Shown: positions 1-9,171 of the stretch, one piece after another | How positions within the stretch are numbered: the first letter of the stretch is position 1 | How the letters are laid out: every line of letters begins with the position of its first letter | Assembly (NCBI RefSeq): GCF_029433095.1 | Contig: NZ_JARNTX010000005.1 | Span: forward strand, 186,001-250,000 | Origin: Hymenobacter sp. YC55 | GTDB lineage: Bacteria > Bacteroidota > Bacteroidia > Cytophagales > Hymenobacteraceae | Direction: 5' to 3' | DNA: 64,000 nt | Notes under the pieces: generated by a model | Seen by the model: only the letters and a program-made list of their open reading frames with translations | Told to the model about the DNA's origin: nothing | The model's database searches: none | Made by a program: the position numbers and the translations under genes

Positions 1-2
1 TG

Positions 3-2522
3 CTAAGCACCACCACCCGCACGGCCGATAGCCTCGGTTTGGGCGTGGATATGAACGTGGGCACTGGCTGGCCCTACGGCGGCCCCCAAATCACACCCGA
101 GCAAGCAGCCAGTAAGCTCGTGGTGCAGAAATATTCGCTAAGTGCTGGGCAGCGCCTCAAGGAGAAACTAGCGCTGCAAGACCCCAAGCAATTGCGCGCC
201 GCCCCGCTGGTGGCGCTGACCGCCTACGGCAGCAAAGGCGAGCGGCTGGATTTACGCAGCAAAGTTGCCACCGATGGTACTTTGAACTGGCAACCAACCG
301 CTGGCACTTGGGAACTATATGCGGCCTTTGGCGGCAACACCCGCCAGATGGTGAAACGGGCGGCTCCCGGTGGCGCCGGCCTCGTGCTCGACCACCTCTC
401 GCAAGAGGCGCTGAAAACCTACCTCAACCGTTTCGACCAAGCCTTTGCCGGCCAGCCAACCGGCGTGCGGTCCTTCTTCAACGACAGCTACGAAGTATTC
501 GAGGCCGACTTTACGCCGCGTCTACTCGACGAGTTTCAGAAGCGCCGCGGCTACGACGTGCGGCCCTACCTGCGCGAACTGGTAAGCAAAAGCACTACCG
601 ATGAAGCGGCCCGCCTGCGCGACGACTACCGCGAAACTATGGCCGAGCTAGTCCAGGAAAACTTCGTGACTCCTTGGACAGCCTGGATTCACGGCAAAAA
701 GGGATTGTCCCGCAATCAGTCTCACGGCTTCCCCGGCAACCTACTCGACCTCTACGCCACCGTTGATATACCGGAGTGCGAAACGTTCGGCATCACCCGT
801 TTCCCGATTCCCGACATCCGGTACTACTCCGAAGAAGCCGCTTACACGAATCCGCCGCCGGACTTGGTGATGCTGAAATTTGCGTCGTCGGCCGGTCATG
901 TGCTGGGCAAACCACTGGTGTCGTCGGAGACGTTTACGTGGCTGGGCGAGCATTTCAAGGTGCCGCTTTCTAACTGCAAGCCAGAAGTGGAACAGGTGTT
1001 TCTGGCGGGCGTCAACCACGTGTTTTACCACGGCACTACCTACTCGCCGGCTGAGGCCCCTTGGCCCGGCTGGCTGTTCTACGCCTCCACCAATTTCGCG
1101 CCTTCCAACAGTTGGTGGCCCCACCTAACGGGCCTGAACGACTACATCACCCGCTGCCAATCGGTGCTGCAAGCCGGCCGCCCCGAAAGCGACGTGCTGC
1201 TCTATTGGCCCGTTTACGACGTGCGCCATTACGCCCCGCCCACCAAGCTCGATATGATGGTTAGCATCCACACCATCGACCAGTGGCTGCAACCCACCGC
1301 GTTCTACCCGGATGCGCAGCAGCTGATAAAAAGCGGCTACGCTGTTGATTTCGTGTCCGACAAGCTCCTGCAACAGTCGCAGGTGAGCGGTGGCCGGTTG
1401 CAAGTGGCGCCCCAAGGTGCCATCTACCAGGCGCTGGTGGTGCCCAAGGCTGATTTCATGCCCGTTGAAACCCTAGAAAACATAGTGCAGCGGGCCCAAC
1501 AGGGTGCAACGGTTATCATCCAGGAAATGCCCAATGATGTGCCCGGCTTTCACCAGCTCGAAAACCGGCGGCAACGACTGCGCAGTATTGTGGCAGGCCT
1601 AAACTTCTCTACCGTCAGCGCGGGCGTGCAGCTGGCCAAAGTCGGCAGCGGCCAGATTTTGCTGGCGCCCAACGTGCAGCAAGCCCTCGACTATCAGAAA
1701 ATCACTCGAGAAACCCTTACGGATTCCGGCCTGAAATTCATTCGCCGCGCCGTACCTGATGGCCGCTATTACTACCTTGTTAACCACACTGCGAAACCCG
1801 TAAACTCTTGGGTGCCCTTGAACACAGCCGCTAGCTCGGTGCTCTTTCTCGACCCGCAAACCGGCCGCAGTGGCCTAGCTGCTAGCAAGTCGGAAGGCAA
1901 CGGCACCAGTGTTCGGCTCCAGTTGCAACCCGGCGAGGCCATGATTGTGAAAACATCAACCGGCGCAACTCCCGGGGGCCCGGCGTGGCCCTACCTCGCA
2001 CCAGCCGGACCGGCGCAGTCTATTGCGGGCCCCTGGAGCTTACGCTTCACGCAGGGCGGCCCCGAGCTACCCAAGGCGCAGCAACTCGCCAAACTAGTGT
2101 CATGGACGGAATTACCCGAAGCCAGTGCCACCCGTTTTTCCGGCCGCGCCGAGTACACCACCACCTTCACCCTACCCACCAAGCCCGTTGCCGACTACGT
2201 ACTGAAGTTGGGCGACGTGCGCGAAAGTGCCCACGTATGGGTCAACGGCCACGACGCAGGCTTGGTATGGAGCTTTCCTTACGAGTGCCACCTTGGCGCC
2301 TACCTGAAAAAGGGGCGCAACGAGTTGAAAATCGAGGTAGCTAACTTAATGGCCAACCGCATTATCGACTTAGACCAGCGCAAGGTTACTTGGCGCAAGT
2401 ACCACGAAATCAACTTCGTAAACCTAGCCTACAAGCCGTTTGATGCGGCCAGTTGGTCGTGGCAGCCGTCTGGCCTCTTAGGACCGGTCACGCTCACACC
2501 TTGCGCCGCCACCACATTCTAA
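3..2522 (+). CDS. Alpha-L-rhamnosidase, GH106 family (5'-truncated by window edge)
   Basis: The reading frame is open from base 3, so the true start lies outside the window; the TTG at 39 is not the start. The visible ~840 residues begin in the conserved N-terminal part of GH106 enzymes (MNVGTGWPYGGP, close to the family signature). They continue through the catalytic (beta/alpha) core (SFFNDSYEVFEADFTP and FQKRRGYDVRPYL are typical) and end in a galactose-binding-like beta-sandwich (about the last 170 residues, with AHVWVNGHDAGLVW). Family members are usually about 1000-1100 residues, so roughly 200 or more residues including the signal peptide are missing. GH106 enzymes remove terminal alpha-L-rhamnose from plant polysaccharides such as rhamnogalacturonans, normally in the periplasm of Bacteroidota. 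It is the last gene of whatever unit lies to the left; the next gene begins 107 bp on. Confidence 0.88.
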   Translation, partial: LSTTTRTADSLGLGVDMNVGTGWPYGGPQITPEQAASKLVVQKYSLSAGQRLKEKLALQDPKQLRAAPLVALTAYGSKGERLDLRSKVATDGTLNWQPTAGTWELYAAFGGNTRQMVKRAAPGGAGLVLDHLSQEALKTYLNRFDQAFAGQPTGVRSFFNDSYEVFEADFTPRLLDEFQKRRGYDVRPYLRELVSKSTTDEAARLRDDYRETMAELVQENFVTPWTAWIHGKKGLSRNQSHGFPGNLLDLYATVDIPECETFGITRFPIPDIRYYSEEAAYTNPPPDLVMLKFASSAGHVLGKPLVSSETFTWLGEHFKVPLSNCKPEVEQVFLAGVNHVFYHGTTYSPAEAPWPGWLFYASTNFAPSNSWWPHLTGLNDYITRCQSVLQAGRPESDVLLYWPVYDVRHYAPPTKLDMMVSIHTIDQWLQPTAFYPDAQQLIKSGYAVDFVSDKLLQQSQVSGGRLQVAPQGAIYQALVVPKADFMPVETLENIVQRAQQGATVIIQEMPNDVPGFHQLENRRQRLRSIVAGLNFSTVSAGVQLAKVGSGQILLAPNVQQALDYQKITRETLTDSGLKFIRRAVPDGRYYYLVNHTAKPVNSWVPLNTAASSVLFLDPQTGRSGLAASKSEGNGTSVRLQLQPGEAMIVKTSTGATPGGPAWPYLAPAGPAQSIAGPWSLRFTQGGPELPKAQQLAKLVSWTELPEASATRFSGRAEYTTTFTLPTKPVADYVLKLGDVRESAHVWVNGHDAGLVWSFPYECHLGAYLKKGRNELKIEVANLMANRIIDLDQRKVTWRKYHEINFVNLAYKPFDAASWSWQPSGLLGPVTLTPCAATTF

Positions 2523-2629
2523 TAACCTTCTTATTTCTCTCGGCCTAACAGGTAAGAAAGCCGTGCCGCAAGCTGCTTTCAGTACATACCTCGGATGCCT
2601 ATCTTGCCAATTCACTTACTGTAGTTTTC

Positions 2630-3055
2630 ATGCATCACATTATTTATATGAGCCGCGGCGTGGGCTCGATGAGCGAAACTGATTTGAGAACCTTGTTGCA
2701 ACAAGCCCGGAGTGAAAACGAGCGGCAAGGCATCACCGGCGCCTTGGTATATGGCGACGGCCAGTTCATGCAAATCATTGAAGGAGAAGAAAGTGTGCTG
2801 GCTACGCTCTACGCAAAGTTGCTGCAAGACCCACGCCACATCAACGTGGTAAAGCTAGCCGACAAACAAATTTTACAGCGCAGCTTCGAGGACTGGTCTA
2901 TGGGCTTTCAGGTGGTTTCTCCCGAAGAGTTTACGGAACTTACCGGCTACGTCGAGCCCCGCAATATGGACATGCAAGCCCCCGGCTTAAGCGCCGCCGA
3001 CGCGCTGCTGCTGCAGATGATGAAAACCTTCGTTTTGACGCCACGCAAAGACTAG
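2630..3055 (+). CDS. BLUF-domain blue-light sensor
   Basis: A 141-residue protein made of one BLUF domain (about residues 1-95) plus a short C-terminal tail. BLUF domains bind FAD and respond to blue light by rearranging hydrogen bonds around the flavin. The residues that do this in AppA (Tyr21, Asn45, Gln63, Trp104, Met106) align at matching spacing with Tyr6, Asn30, Gln48, Trp89 and Met91, so the photocycle should be intact. There is no fused output domain, so it must signal through a partner protein. The ATG at 2630 gives the expected N-terminus, with the flavin tyrosine six residues in. It converges on the RsbQ-like hydrolase; a partner cannot be named from context. Confidence 0.95.
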   Translation: MHHIIYMSRGVGSMSETDLRTLLQQARSENERQGITGALVYGDGQFMQIIEGEESVLATLYAKLLQDPRHINVVKLADKQILQRSFEDWSMGFQVVSPEEFTELTGYVEPRNMDMQAPGLSAADALLLQMMKTFVLTPRKD

Positions 3056-3142
3056 CGGTTCTAATAAGCGCCGAATACAAAAACGGAGAACTCCACTACG
3101 TTGGAGCAACAAGCAACTTACCTAATCAGTAGACAAACCAAG

Positions 3143-3171
3143 CCGAGGCTGCTGCGTGTCAGCACCTCGGC
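3143..3171. terminator. Hairpin between convergent genes, probable bidirectional terminator
   Basis: GCCGAGG-C-TGCTG pairs with CAGCACCTCGGC across a 5-nt loop, with one bulged base. It sits between the stop codons of the BLUF gene (+) and the hydrolase gene (-). The T-rich tail is weak on both sides, so the call rests mainly on the stem and its position. Confidence 0.5.
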
Positions 3172-3178
3172 GCTGGCA

Positions 3179-4000
3179 TTATGCTCCTATTGCATACTGT
3201 GAAACTCCCAACCCTAGGTAGCGTTGCAACGACGCAATAGTGGCAACGGGTGCATTCAGATGTGGATAGTGTCCCGTCGTATTCAAGATGTCAAGCGTGC
3301 TGCCCGCCAGATGAGCGTGCAGGTAGTGGCCCACCGAAGAAGGTGCCACCGAATCTTCCGCACACTGCACAATAAGCGCCGGGACCTGTAGCTTAGGCAA
3401 ATCAGTGCGATAATCAGACAGAAACGCAGCCCGCGCAAATTGCCGGGCAATGGGCGGCTCTACCTGCGAAAAGCTGTCTAGCAAGTCATCAAGCAAATCA
3501 GGCCGCATGTCGCCGCCCACTAACGCGGGTACCGTCGAATAAGACCACGCGCGGTAGTCGCGGTCAAGGAACCCAAGCAACTCTTCTAAATCGGAAGGCT
3601 CAAAGCCGCCTTGGTAATCGCCATCGTTGACGTAACAAGGAGAAGCGGCCAGCAAAATCAGCCGCTCAAATAAGGCAGGTTCGCGAATAGCAGCCAGAAC
3701 GCCGATCATACCGCTCACGGAATGACCAACATATACCACCTTAGGTAGTTGCAGCTCCCGCAGCAGAGCCAGCAGATCGTCTACATAGCCATCAAGGGTG
3801 CGGTAGCGGGCAAAGTCGTAGGCTGCTTTATCGGAGTTTCCAGCTCCTACCAAATCGAAAAGCACTACCTGATGCTGAGCAGCGAAGGCTGGGGCAACGA
3901 AGCGCCATGCGTGTTGATTGGTGCCGAACCCGTGCGAAAACACCATAGGCTTTGTACCGGATCCGTACATAGAAACCTGATGGCGAAGGAGCCTATTCAT
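3179..4000 (-). CDS. RsbQ/KAI2-type alpha/beta hydrolase
   Basis: A 273-residue cytoplasmic alpha/beta hydrolase without a signal peptide. The visible triad is Ser94 (in GHSVSG), Asp216 (CAEDSVAP) and His244 (TGHYPHL). Length and spacing are almost the same as Bacillus RsbQ (Ser96, Asp219, His247), and the N-terminus (HGFGTNQHAW) is typical of the RsbQ/D14/KAI2 clade. RsbQ is needed by the PAS-PP2C phosphatase RsbP in energy-stress signalling; plant relatives hydrolyse and sense butenolides. No RsbP-like phosphatase is visible here, but PAS-containing signalling genes lie nearby. The substrate is unknown; assignment to the clade is solid and the stress role is inference. Confidence 0.88.
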   Translation of the reverse strand: MNRLLRHQVSMYGSGTKPMVFSHGFGTNQHAWRFVAPAFAAQHQVVLFDLVGAGNSDKAAYDFARYRTLDGYVDDLLALLRELQLPKVVYVGHSVSGMIGVLAAIREPALFERLILLAASPCYVNDGDYQGGFEPSDLEELLGFLDRDYRAWSYSTVPALVGGDMRPDLLDDLLDSFSQVEPPIARQFARAAFLSDYRTDLPKLQVPALIVQCAEDSVAPSSVGHYLHAHLAGSTLDILNTTGHYPHLNAPVATIASLQRYLGLGVSQYAIGA

Positions 4001-4388
4001 AACGTTATAAGAGTCAAACTAAATCAAAGCTGTTGAGAATCTTGGCTTGGAACAAGAGCTTCCCAACATAGTTCAGCTTTCCCGTTGTGAGGCAACTCTT
4101 GCAGTCTTTTCATTGATGGCAACCCTCTCTGACCGAGACTCTTGCTGAATAGCTTAGAAGTTCACCCCAAAAAGTGGTTGAATATTAGAATCAACGATAG
4201 TGCTTTTCTCGGCATTCCAGTGTCTGATGCCCGCGCTTTACCTCCTAGTGCGCCTGAACTGTAAGCAGAACTATAAGCTGCGAATAATTCTTTGTTTATC
4301 GACCTAAACTAAAGCGCCGCGTGTGCGTTGCAAGCACAACAGCAAATATGAAGTTGCTGGCCTAGCACACCCCATCCGAACGTCACAC
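4001..4388. other. Divergent intergenic region, no gene seen
   Basis: 388 bp between the divergent hydrolase and small hypothetical genes. It presumably holds both promoters, but no clear Bacteroidota promoter, operator or RNA could be assigned by eye. Confidence 0.4.
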
Positions 4389-4790
4389 ATGCAACTCCTG
4401 GATTCTTACCCCTTTGTAAACCTCTTTCTACACGAAGGTGCTTCCCGCGCCATAGAAGCCCAATGGCAAGGATTTGTGAGTAGCGCCCTCCTGCGCGAGG
4501 TGACACTAGACGCTGTGAAGCTAGCTCGCCAGCACCGCATTAGCGGCTGGATTGCCGACGACCGGCTGCTCGGCCCGGTGCGGCCCGTCGACCTGGACTG
4601 GATTGCGAAAGAGGTGCTACCTCAGCTAGTAGGCGTGGGAGTCAAGCGGTTCGCTCGCATCGAGGCGACGGACCCGCTCAATAAAATGCTGATTGGCAAA
4701 GTTCAAGAAACAGCCGAGCAGAAGCTGCCATTTGAATTGCGCACCTTTACGGATCTGGTACTAGCACGAGCCTGGGCCTGTGGTAATTAA
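4389..4790 (+). CDS. Conserved-looking small hypothetical protein
   Basis: 133 residues from the ATG at 4389. An in-frame upstream extension to 4323 starts with low-quality sequence and was not used. The protein has no signal peptide or membrane segment. Its alternating hydrophobic strands and amphipathic helices (e.g. DLDWIAKEVLPQLVGVGVKRFARI) resemble the compact STAS/SpoIIAA-like fold seen in many short Bacteroidota proteins, but this is a fold impression only. No catalytic motif is seen. It lies between signalling genes and converges on the hybrid kinase, sharing a terminator with it. Function unknown. Confidence 0.7.
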   Translation: MQLLDSYPFVNLFLHEGASRAIEAQWQGFVSSALLREVTLDAVKLARQHRISGWIADDRLLGPVRPVDLDWIAKEVLPQLVGVGVKRFARIEATDPLNKMLIGKVQETAEQKLPFELRTFTDLVLARAWACGN

Positions 4791-4806
4791 TAACTTACCA
4801 CAGGCC
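4775..4806. terminator. 12-bp perfect hairpin between convergent genes
   Basis: GGCCTGTGGTAA pairs perfectly with TTACCACAGGCC across an 8-nt loop that contains the stop codon of the small hypothetical gene. It lies between that gene and the 3' end of the hybrid kinase gene, so it can serve both directions. No strong T-run follows. Confidence 0.6.
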
Positions 4807-4887
4807 TCATACTTTGCGAGCAGCACTCAGCTACTATTGGCAAGACCCTCTCTTCTATCCTTATTTAATGGAAGGTTCTGCCGGGTT

Positions 4888-7800
4888 TTAGCTGACCGCA
4901 GACGACGAGGCCAACGAGAATGACTGCTGCATATGGGTTACAATTTCTTGCAGCCCCCGCGAAATAGTAGTTACCAAAGCAGCCAAAGGCGCCTCCTGAA
5001 ACTCTGCCTGCCACTCGTCTACTTGGCTTACGGGGGGCAGCAAGTGCCAGATGTGTAAATGGGCCAAGCTTGGCTTGAGCGTGTGCGCAGCGCTTTTCAG
5101 CTGCGCCACAGACTGTTCCTGTAACCCTTGCCCAAAGGCCTGCAGCGTTTCCTCGACGCTTTCAATAAAGGTTTCCAGCATGAAGGTCACGAAGGAAAGG
5201 TCGCCCTGGCCGACCTGCAACAACTCGTCTACTTCGTAAAGAGCAGTCTTTGGAGTTATGTCCGTCGGCAAGCTCTTGGTAGGAGCAAGCACGGTTGAGC
5301 AAGGCGTTATCCATTCGCTTACTACCTGCAATAGCTCTGCCTCTTTAAACGGCTTCGTCAGGTAGGCATTCATCCCGGCGGCCAAGCATTTTTCCCGCTC
5401 CCCCTTGATGGCGTTGGCTGTAAGGGCAATAATGGGAGTTGTCAGGTGCAATTGTTGGCGCAAAGCATCGGTGGCGGCGTAGCCATCAAGAACCGGCATC
5501 TGAATATCCATCAGGATTAGGTCGAATGGCTGTTCTTGAGCCAAAGCCACTGCCTGTGCACCATGCTCAGCTTCAGTGACTTGCATTTGGGCGTGCTGCA
5601 AGAAGGTTTTGGCAATTTGCCGGTTGAAATGGTTGTCTTCCACCAAGAGCACGTGCTTGTAGCGCAGCTGCTGATAGACCGAGCTATCGGTTGGTAATTG
5701 CGCTTGGGGCAGCAAGTCGGAAGAGGAACCTACTGGCAGGCGCAACGTGAATTGCACCACCGTTCCTTGCTGCTTTTGGCTGGTTACCTGCAAATCACTG
5801 CCCATCAGCTTCACTAAGTTGCGGCAAATAGACAACCCTAGGCCGGTGCCACCGAACTTGCGCGTTACCGACGCATCTTCCTGACTGAACTCTTGGAAGA
5901 TGCGCGTCAGGAAGGCCGGATCGATACCGACGCCGGTATCCGTCACTTGGAACACCACTTCTGCTACCCCCTCTTGGTCTGTGCTCACGATGTCGCACGA
6001 AACTACCACTTGTCCTTTTTCAGTGAACTTGATGGCATTGCCGGCCAAGTTCAAGAGCACCTGCGTAATGCGGTGCGGGTCGCCTAGCAGTACGGCTGGC
6101 AGCTGCGAACTGCCCTGCGTGAGTAGCGTGAGGCCCGCTTCAGCAGCTTTGTAGTGCAGCGTCTGCTCTACTTGGTTCAGCAACTGAATTGGCGCGAAAC
6201 CCACTTGTTCGAGCACCATCTTGCCGGCTTCCAGCTTGGAGAGGTCCAAGATATCGTTGATGATAACCAGCAGGTTTTCTGCCGAGGTGCTGATTGCCTG
6301 CTGGTAGCTATTCTGAGTTGGAGTGAGCGATGTTTTGGCGAGCAACTGGCTCATGCCCAAAATAGCATTCATGGGCGTGCGAATCTCGTGGCTCATATTG
6401 GCCAAGAAAATCTCGCGGGCCCGCACCGCCGATTCGGCTGCCAGCTTGGCGTGGCGCAAGGCTTGTTCGGTGGCAACCCGGTCCGTTACGTCCAACCCGT
6501 ATCCTATAATCAAGTGCAAAGAGCCATCGGGGTGGAATACGGGCTGCAAGCACCGGTACTGATGCCGGGTGCCTTCGGGGCGGAAGAAGGTTTCCTCGTA
6601 CGTCACCAACCGACGCTCGCGCACAGCTTCTTCGAAGCGGGCGTGTCGCTCCTCGGCCATGGCTACCGGGCGCTTGTTGCGGGCGAAGTACTCGAAGTTG
6701 TCTTTGCCAATCACCCACTTTCGCACCTCCGGATCTTTAATTCCGCTGGCGTTGACGTATAAGTACCGGAACTGATTGTCGAATATGCCCACGTCGCAGG
6801 GCAGTTGATCTAGGGCAAATTCGTAGAACTCCCGCTGGTCGACGAGTTGCTTTTCCGCATTCCGCCGCTCCGTTACATCTACGCCCATGCCTACTACCAG
6901 ATGCAATGAGCCATCTGCGGCAAATATGGGCCGGTAATGCCGCTGCACATGCCGCAGCCCCGTAGCAGTTGTTTTAGTTTCTTCCCACGTAGAGGCTAAA
7001 CGAGTTTGCACCGCCTGCTCGAAGTGCTGCCGCCGATGGACAGCTACCTCGAGCGGGCGCTGTCGGTAGGCACAATAGCTGAAGTCGTCCTGCCCCACTA
7101 CCCACGCACGCAGCTCGGGGTCAGAGATGCTATGGGCATTCACAAACCGGTACCGATGCAAGGCGTCGAAAACCGCAACTTCCACTGGCAGCTCGTGCAA
7201 AACAGCTTCGTAGAATTCTCGTTGCGTATCAAGCTCGGCTTTGGCATGCTGTAAAGCCGAAGTATCAGTTAAGTAAAGCTGTACACCACCTTGCGCGGCT
7301 ACAGCGGTAGCTTGGTAGTGCCGGCCTGCTACTTGCAACTCTTTCTCTAGCGGAATATCCGCTTGTAAGGCAGCTTCTGCTATAGGCCAAAGGAGACTGT
7401 TAATGTCGGCGGCTTGCGGGTCGAGGGCTTCTACTAGCGCAGTAGCGGCGGCATTGGCATAAAGAACATGCCCGGCTGCCGACAGCTGGAATACGGGATG
7501 GGGATGGTTGGCTAGCAATCCATTCGGGTCGGGTGCATATGGCTGGAAACATTGTACGTAACCCAAGGACCCGTTGCCTAGCGCCAAGTAGTCCCATCTT
7601 GTTGCCTGGCCGTCAGTTAATACTACTGACTGGTCGTATACGCTTTGCTTAGTTGCCTGCAGAGCATGCGCGCGCGACAAGAAATCTGTTGCGTTCTGAA
7701 ATTGCTGCTGCAAGGTCGATGCCGCATCTGCCCCTGCTTTACTGGCTTCTGCTGTTTCCAACCAATTATGGCCAGCCGGGTTAGCGGCTACCACACTGCC

Positions 7801-8010
7801 ATCCTCGGCAGTGACAATAACGTGACCGGGCAAGGCCTCCACCAAGCTATTGAAACGGGCTTCTTGAAACTGAGCTTGAGCTTGGGCCGCAAGCAATGCC
7901 TGCTGCAGCATCGCCAAGCGTTCTTCGGCCCACACGCGCCACGCCCGCTCATCGGTGGGGGAAGAAGCTAGATAATCACAAGTAAAAGAAGATGCGACAG
8001 CAACAGCCAT
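4888..8010 (-). CDS. Hybrid sensor histidine kinase (4 PAS, HisKA, HATPase, REC, Hpt)
   Basis: 1040 residues and no transmembrane segment, so a cytoplasmic sensor. The order is a short coiled coil (about 25-55), PAS-like domains at about 50-155, 165-250, 260-385 and 390-515, HisKA with phospho-acceptor His541 (NMSHEIRTPMNAI), and HATPase with N box (NLAGNAIKF, about 655), DTGVGID and GGTGLGLSI. A receiver domain with Asp835 (LMDIQMPVLDG) follows, then a C-terminal Hpt domain with His976 (SAAHTLKPS). The third and fourth PAS domains are close copies (both open with QREFYE and end VGMGVDVTE/IGYGLDVTD), pointing to tandem duplication. All phosphorelay residues are present, so it is a complete His-Asp-His relay lacking only a terminal regulator. 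No DNA-binding partner is adjacent. The sensed signal is unknown. Confidence 0.95.
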   Translation of the reverse strand: MAVAVASSFTCDYLASSPTDERAWRVWAEERLAMLQQALLAAQAQAQFQEARFNSLVEALPGHVIVTAEDGSVVAANPAGHNWLETAEASKAGADAASTLQQQFQNATDFLSRAHALQATKQSVYDQSVVLTDGQATRWDYLALGNGSLGYVQCFQPYAPDPNGLLANHPHPVFQLSAAGHVLYANAAATALVEALDPQAADINSLLWPIAEAALQADIPLEKELQVAGRHYQATAVAAQGGVQLYLTDTSALQHAKAELDTQREFYEAVLHELPVEVAVFDALHRYRFVNAHSISDPELRAWVVGQDDFSYCAYRQRPLEVAVHRRQHFEQAVQTRLASTWEETKTTATGLRHVQRHYRPIFAADGSLHLVVGMGVDVTERRNAEKQLVDQREFYEFALDQLPCDVGIFDNQFRYLYVNASGIKDPEVRKWVIGKDNFEYFARNKRPVAMAEERHARFEEAVRERRLVTYEETFFRPEGTRHQYRCLQPVFHPDGSLHLIIGYGLDVTDRVATEQALRHAKLAAESAVRAREIFLANMSHEIRTPMNAILGMSQLLAKTSLTPTQNSYQQAISTSAENLLVIINDILDLSKLEAGKMVLEQVGFAPIQLLNQVEQTLHYKAAEAGLTLLTQGSSQLPAVLLGDPHRITQVLLNLAGNAIKFTEKGQVVVSCDIVSTDQEGVAEVVFQVTDTGVGIDPAFLTRIFQEFSQEDASVTRKFGGTGLGLSICRNLVKLMGSDLQVTSQKQQGTVVQFTLRLPVGSSSDLLPQAQLPTDSSVYQQLRYKHVLLVEDNHFNRQIAKTFLQHAQMQVTEAEHGAQAVALAQEQPFDLILMDIQMPVLDGYAATDALRQQLHLTTPIIALTANAIKGEREKCLAAGMNAYLTKPFKEAELLQVVSEWITPCSTVLAPTKSLPTDITPKTALYEVDELLQVGQGDLSFVTFMLETFIESVEETLQAFGQGLQEQSVAQLKSAAHTLKPSLAHLHIWHLLPPVSQVDEWQAEFQEAPLAALVTTISRGLQEIVTHMQQSFSLASSSAVS

Positions 8011-9171
8011 GCAGCTTAAGAATATAGAGTGTATAGATCAACAAATATAACTAACGTAACATCTCTAATAATATAAATGTTAAGTCACTTCAGTACACGA
8101 TGTTACGTATTTTCTAATATCACTAATCTAATAACAACTTGGAAGGCAGGAATGTATGCTGGCCAACGTTTCCTACTCCCTGGCTAGTAGCACATAAAAC
8201 ATCCTGTTGCCTCAACCTACTGCTTGTCATAAGTGCTCCTCAAACCTGCTACTCATAGCAAAACTAGGCATGGCAAGAGGTACGGATTTGTAATGAAGTA
8301 ACTCTGTACCAATACGGATTGTGTCATCGGATAGTAATTCTGAATGGGAATATCATACCGGCTGAAGGCTAGGCAAAACTCACTGTTCGCAGGTTGTAAC
8401 TGGCAAAATACAACTATACTGATTTATTGAAATTATCCTAATAGTGCATATTTTTTTTGATGCATACTTACCGTTTTTCCCTTTAGCATGAAATAGAGCC
8501 AACTTATTAAGACCACTAACTGTGGCTAGTCAATTAAATATCCAAATCCTTGTGATCATGCTTGATCAGCACCCAAAAAAACTGCTTTTTTATTAGAGTA
8601 TTTACAATAATTATTTGATAGTTTACATAAGCATAGACACGGAGTTGTTGTTGGTCCTTGGTCTAGAAACTACAGGAAATCGTGCTGAGAAGGTGGAGAG
8701 TAAGCGCATATATCAAAATCCGAGTAGTTACTAGCGTGAAACAGAAGATTGGCTGATTTAAAATATATTTTAAAAATTACATTATTGAAATGTAGCTACA
8801 CCTAATTCTGAACAAGACATTCACTTGTTCACTGCCTGTAAGGAAAACCGATAACTCACGCCTGCTTCTCGCTCGCGTTGCACAACTCTCTGCGGAAGCA
8901 AGGGCTTGGTGTACTTAAGCTTTTATAGCTCTTGGCTCGACAGCCTGACTCGTCCAATTTGTGGCACTCGCAGGCAGGCTTGGTTGGCAGCTCCACCTGC
9001 TAACTCAACAACTGGTTCCCCCAATTTTCTCAATGCCTGAGCTCGCCTTATCGGGCACTAGGTACAGGCAGTTAGCTCTCCAAAACTACTCTCTCAATTG
9101 CCGGTCGCAGCAGGGCCGATGCCTTTTGCTGCTGACAGCAAACGTCCACCCCCTTTCCTATTCCCACATCC
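8011..9171. other. Long AT-rich intergenic region (1.16 kb) without a credible gene
   Basis: It lies between the divergent hybrid kinase and the large T9SS protein. The middle (about 8020-8830) is much richer in A and T than the flanking genes, with runs such as TTTTTTTT and AAATATATTTTAAAAA; the last 300 bp return to gene-like composition. ORFs here are short, lack recognisable domains, and the one at 8961 overlaps the start of the next gene. It presumably holds promoters and 5' leader of both neighbours; no RNA family was recognised. Confidence 0.5.
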
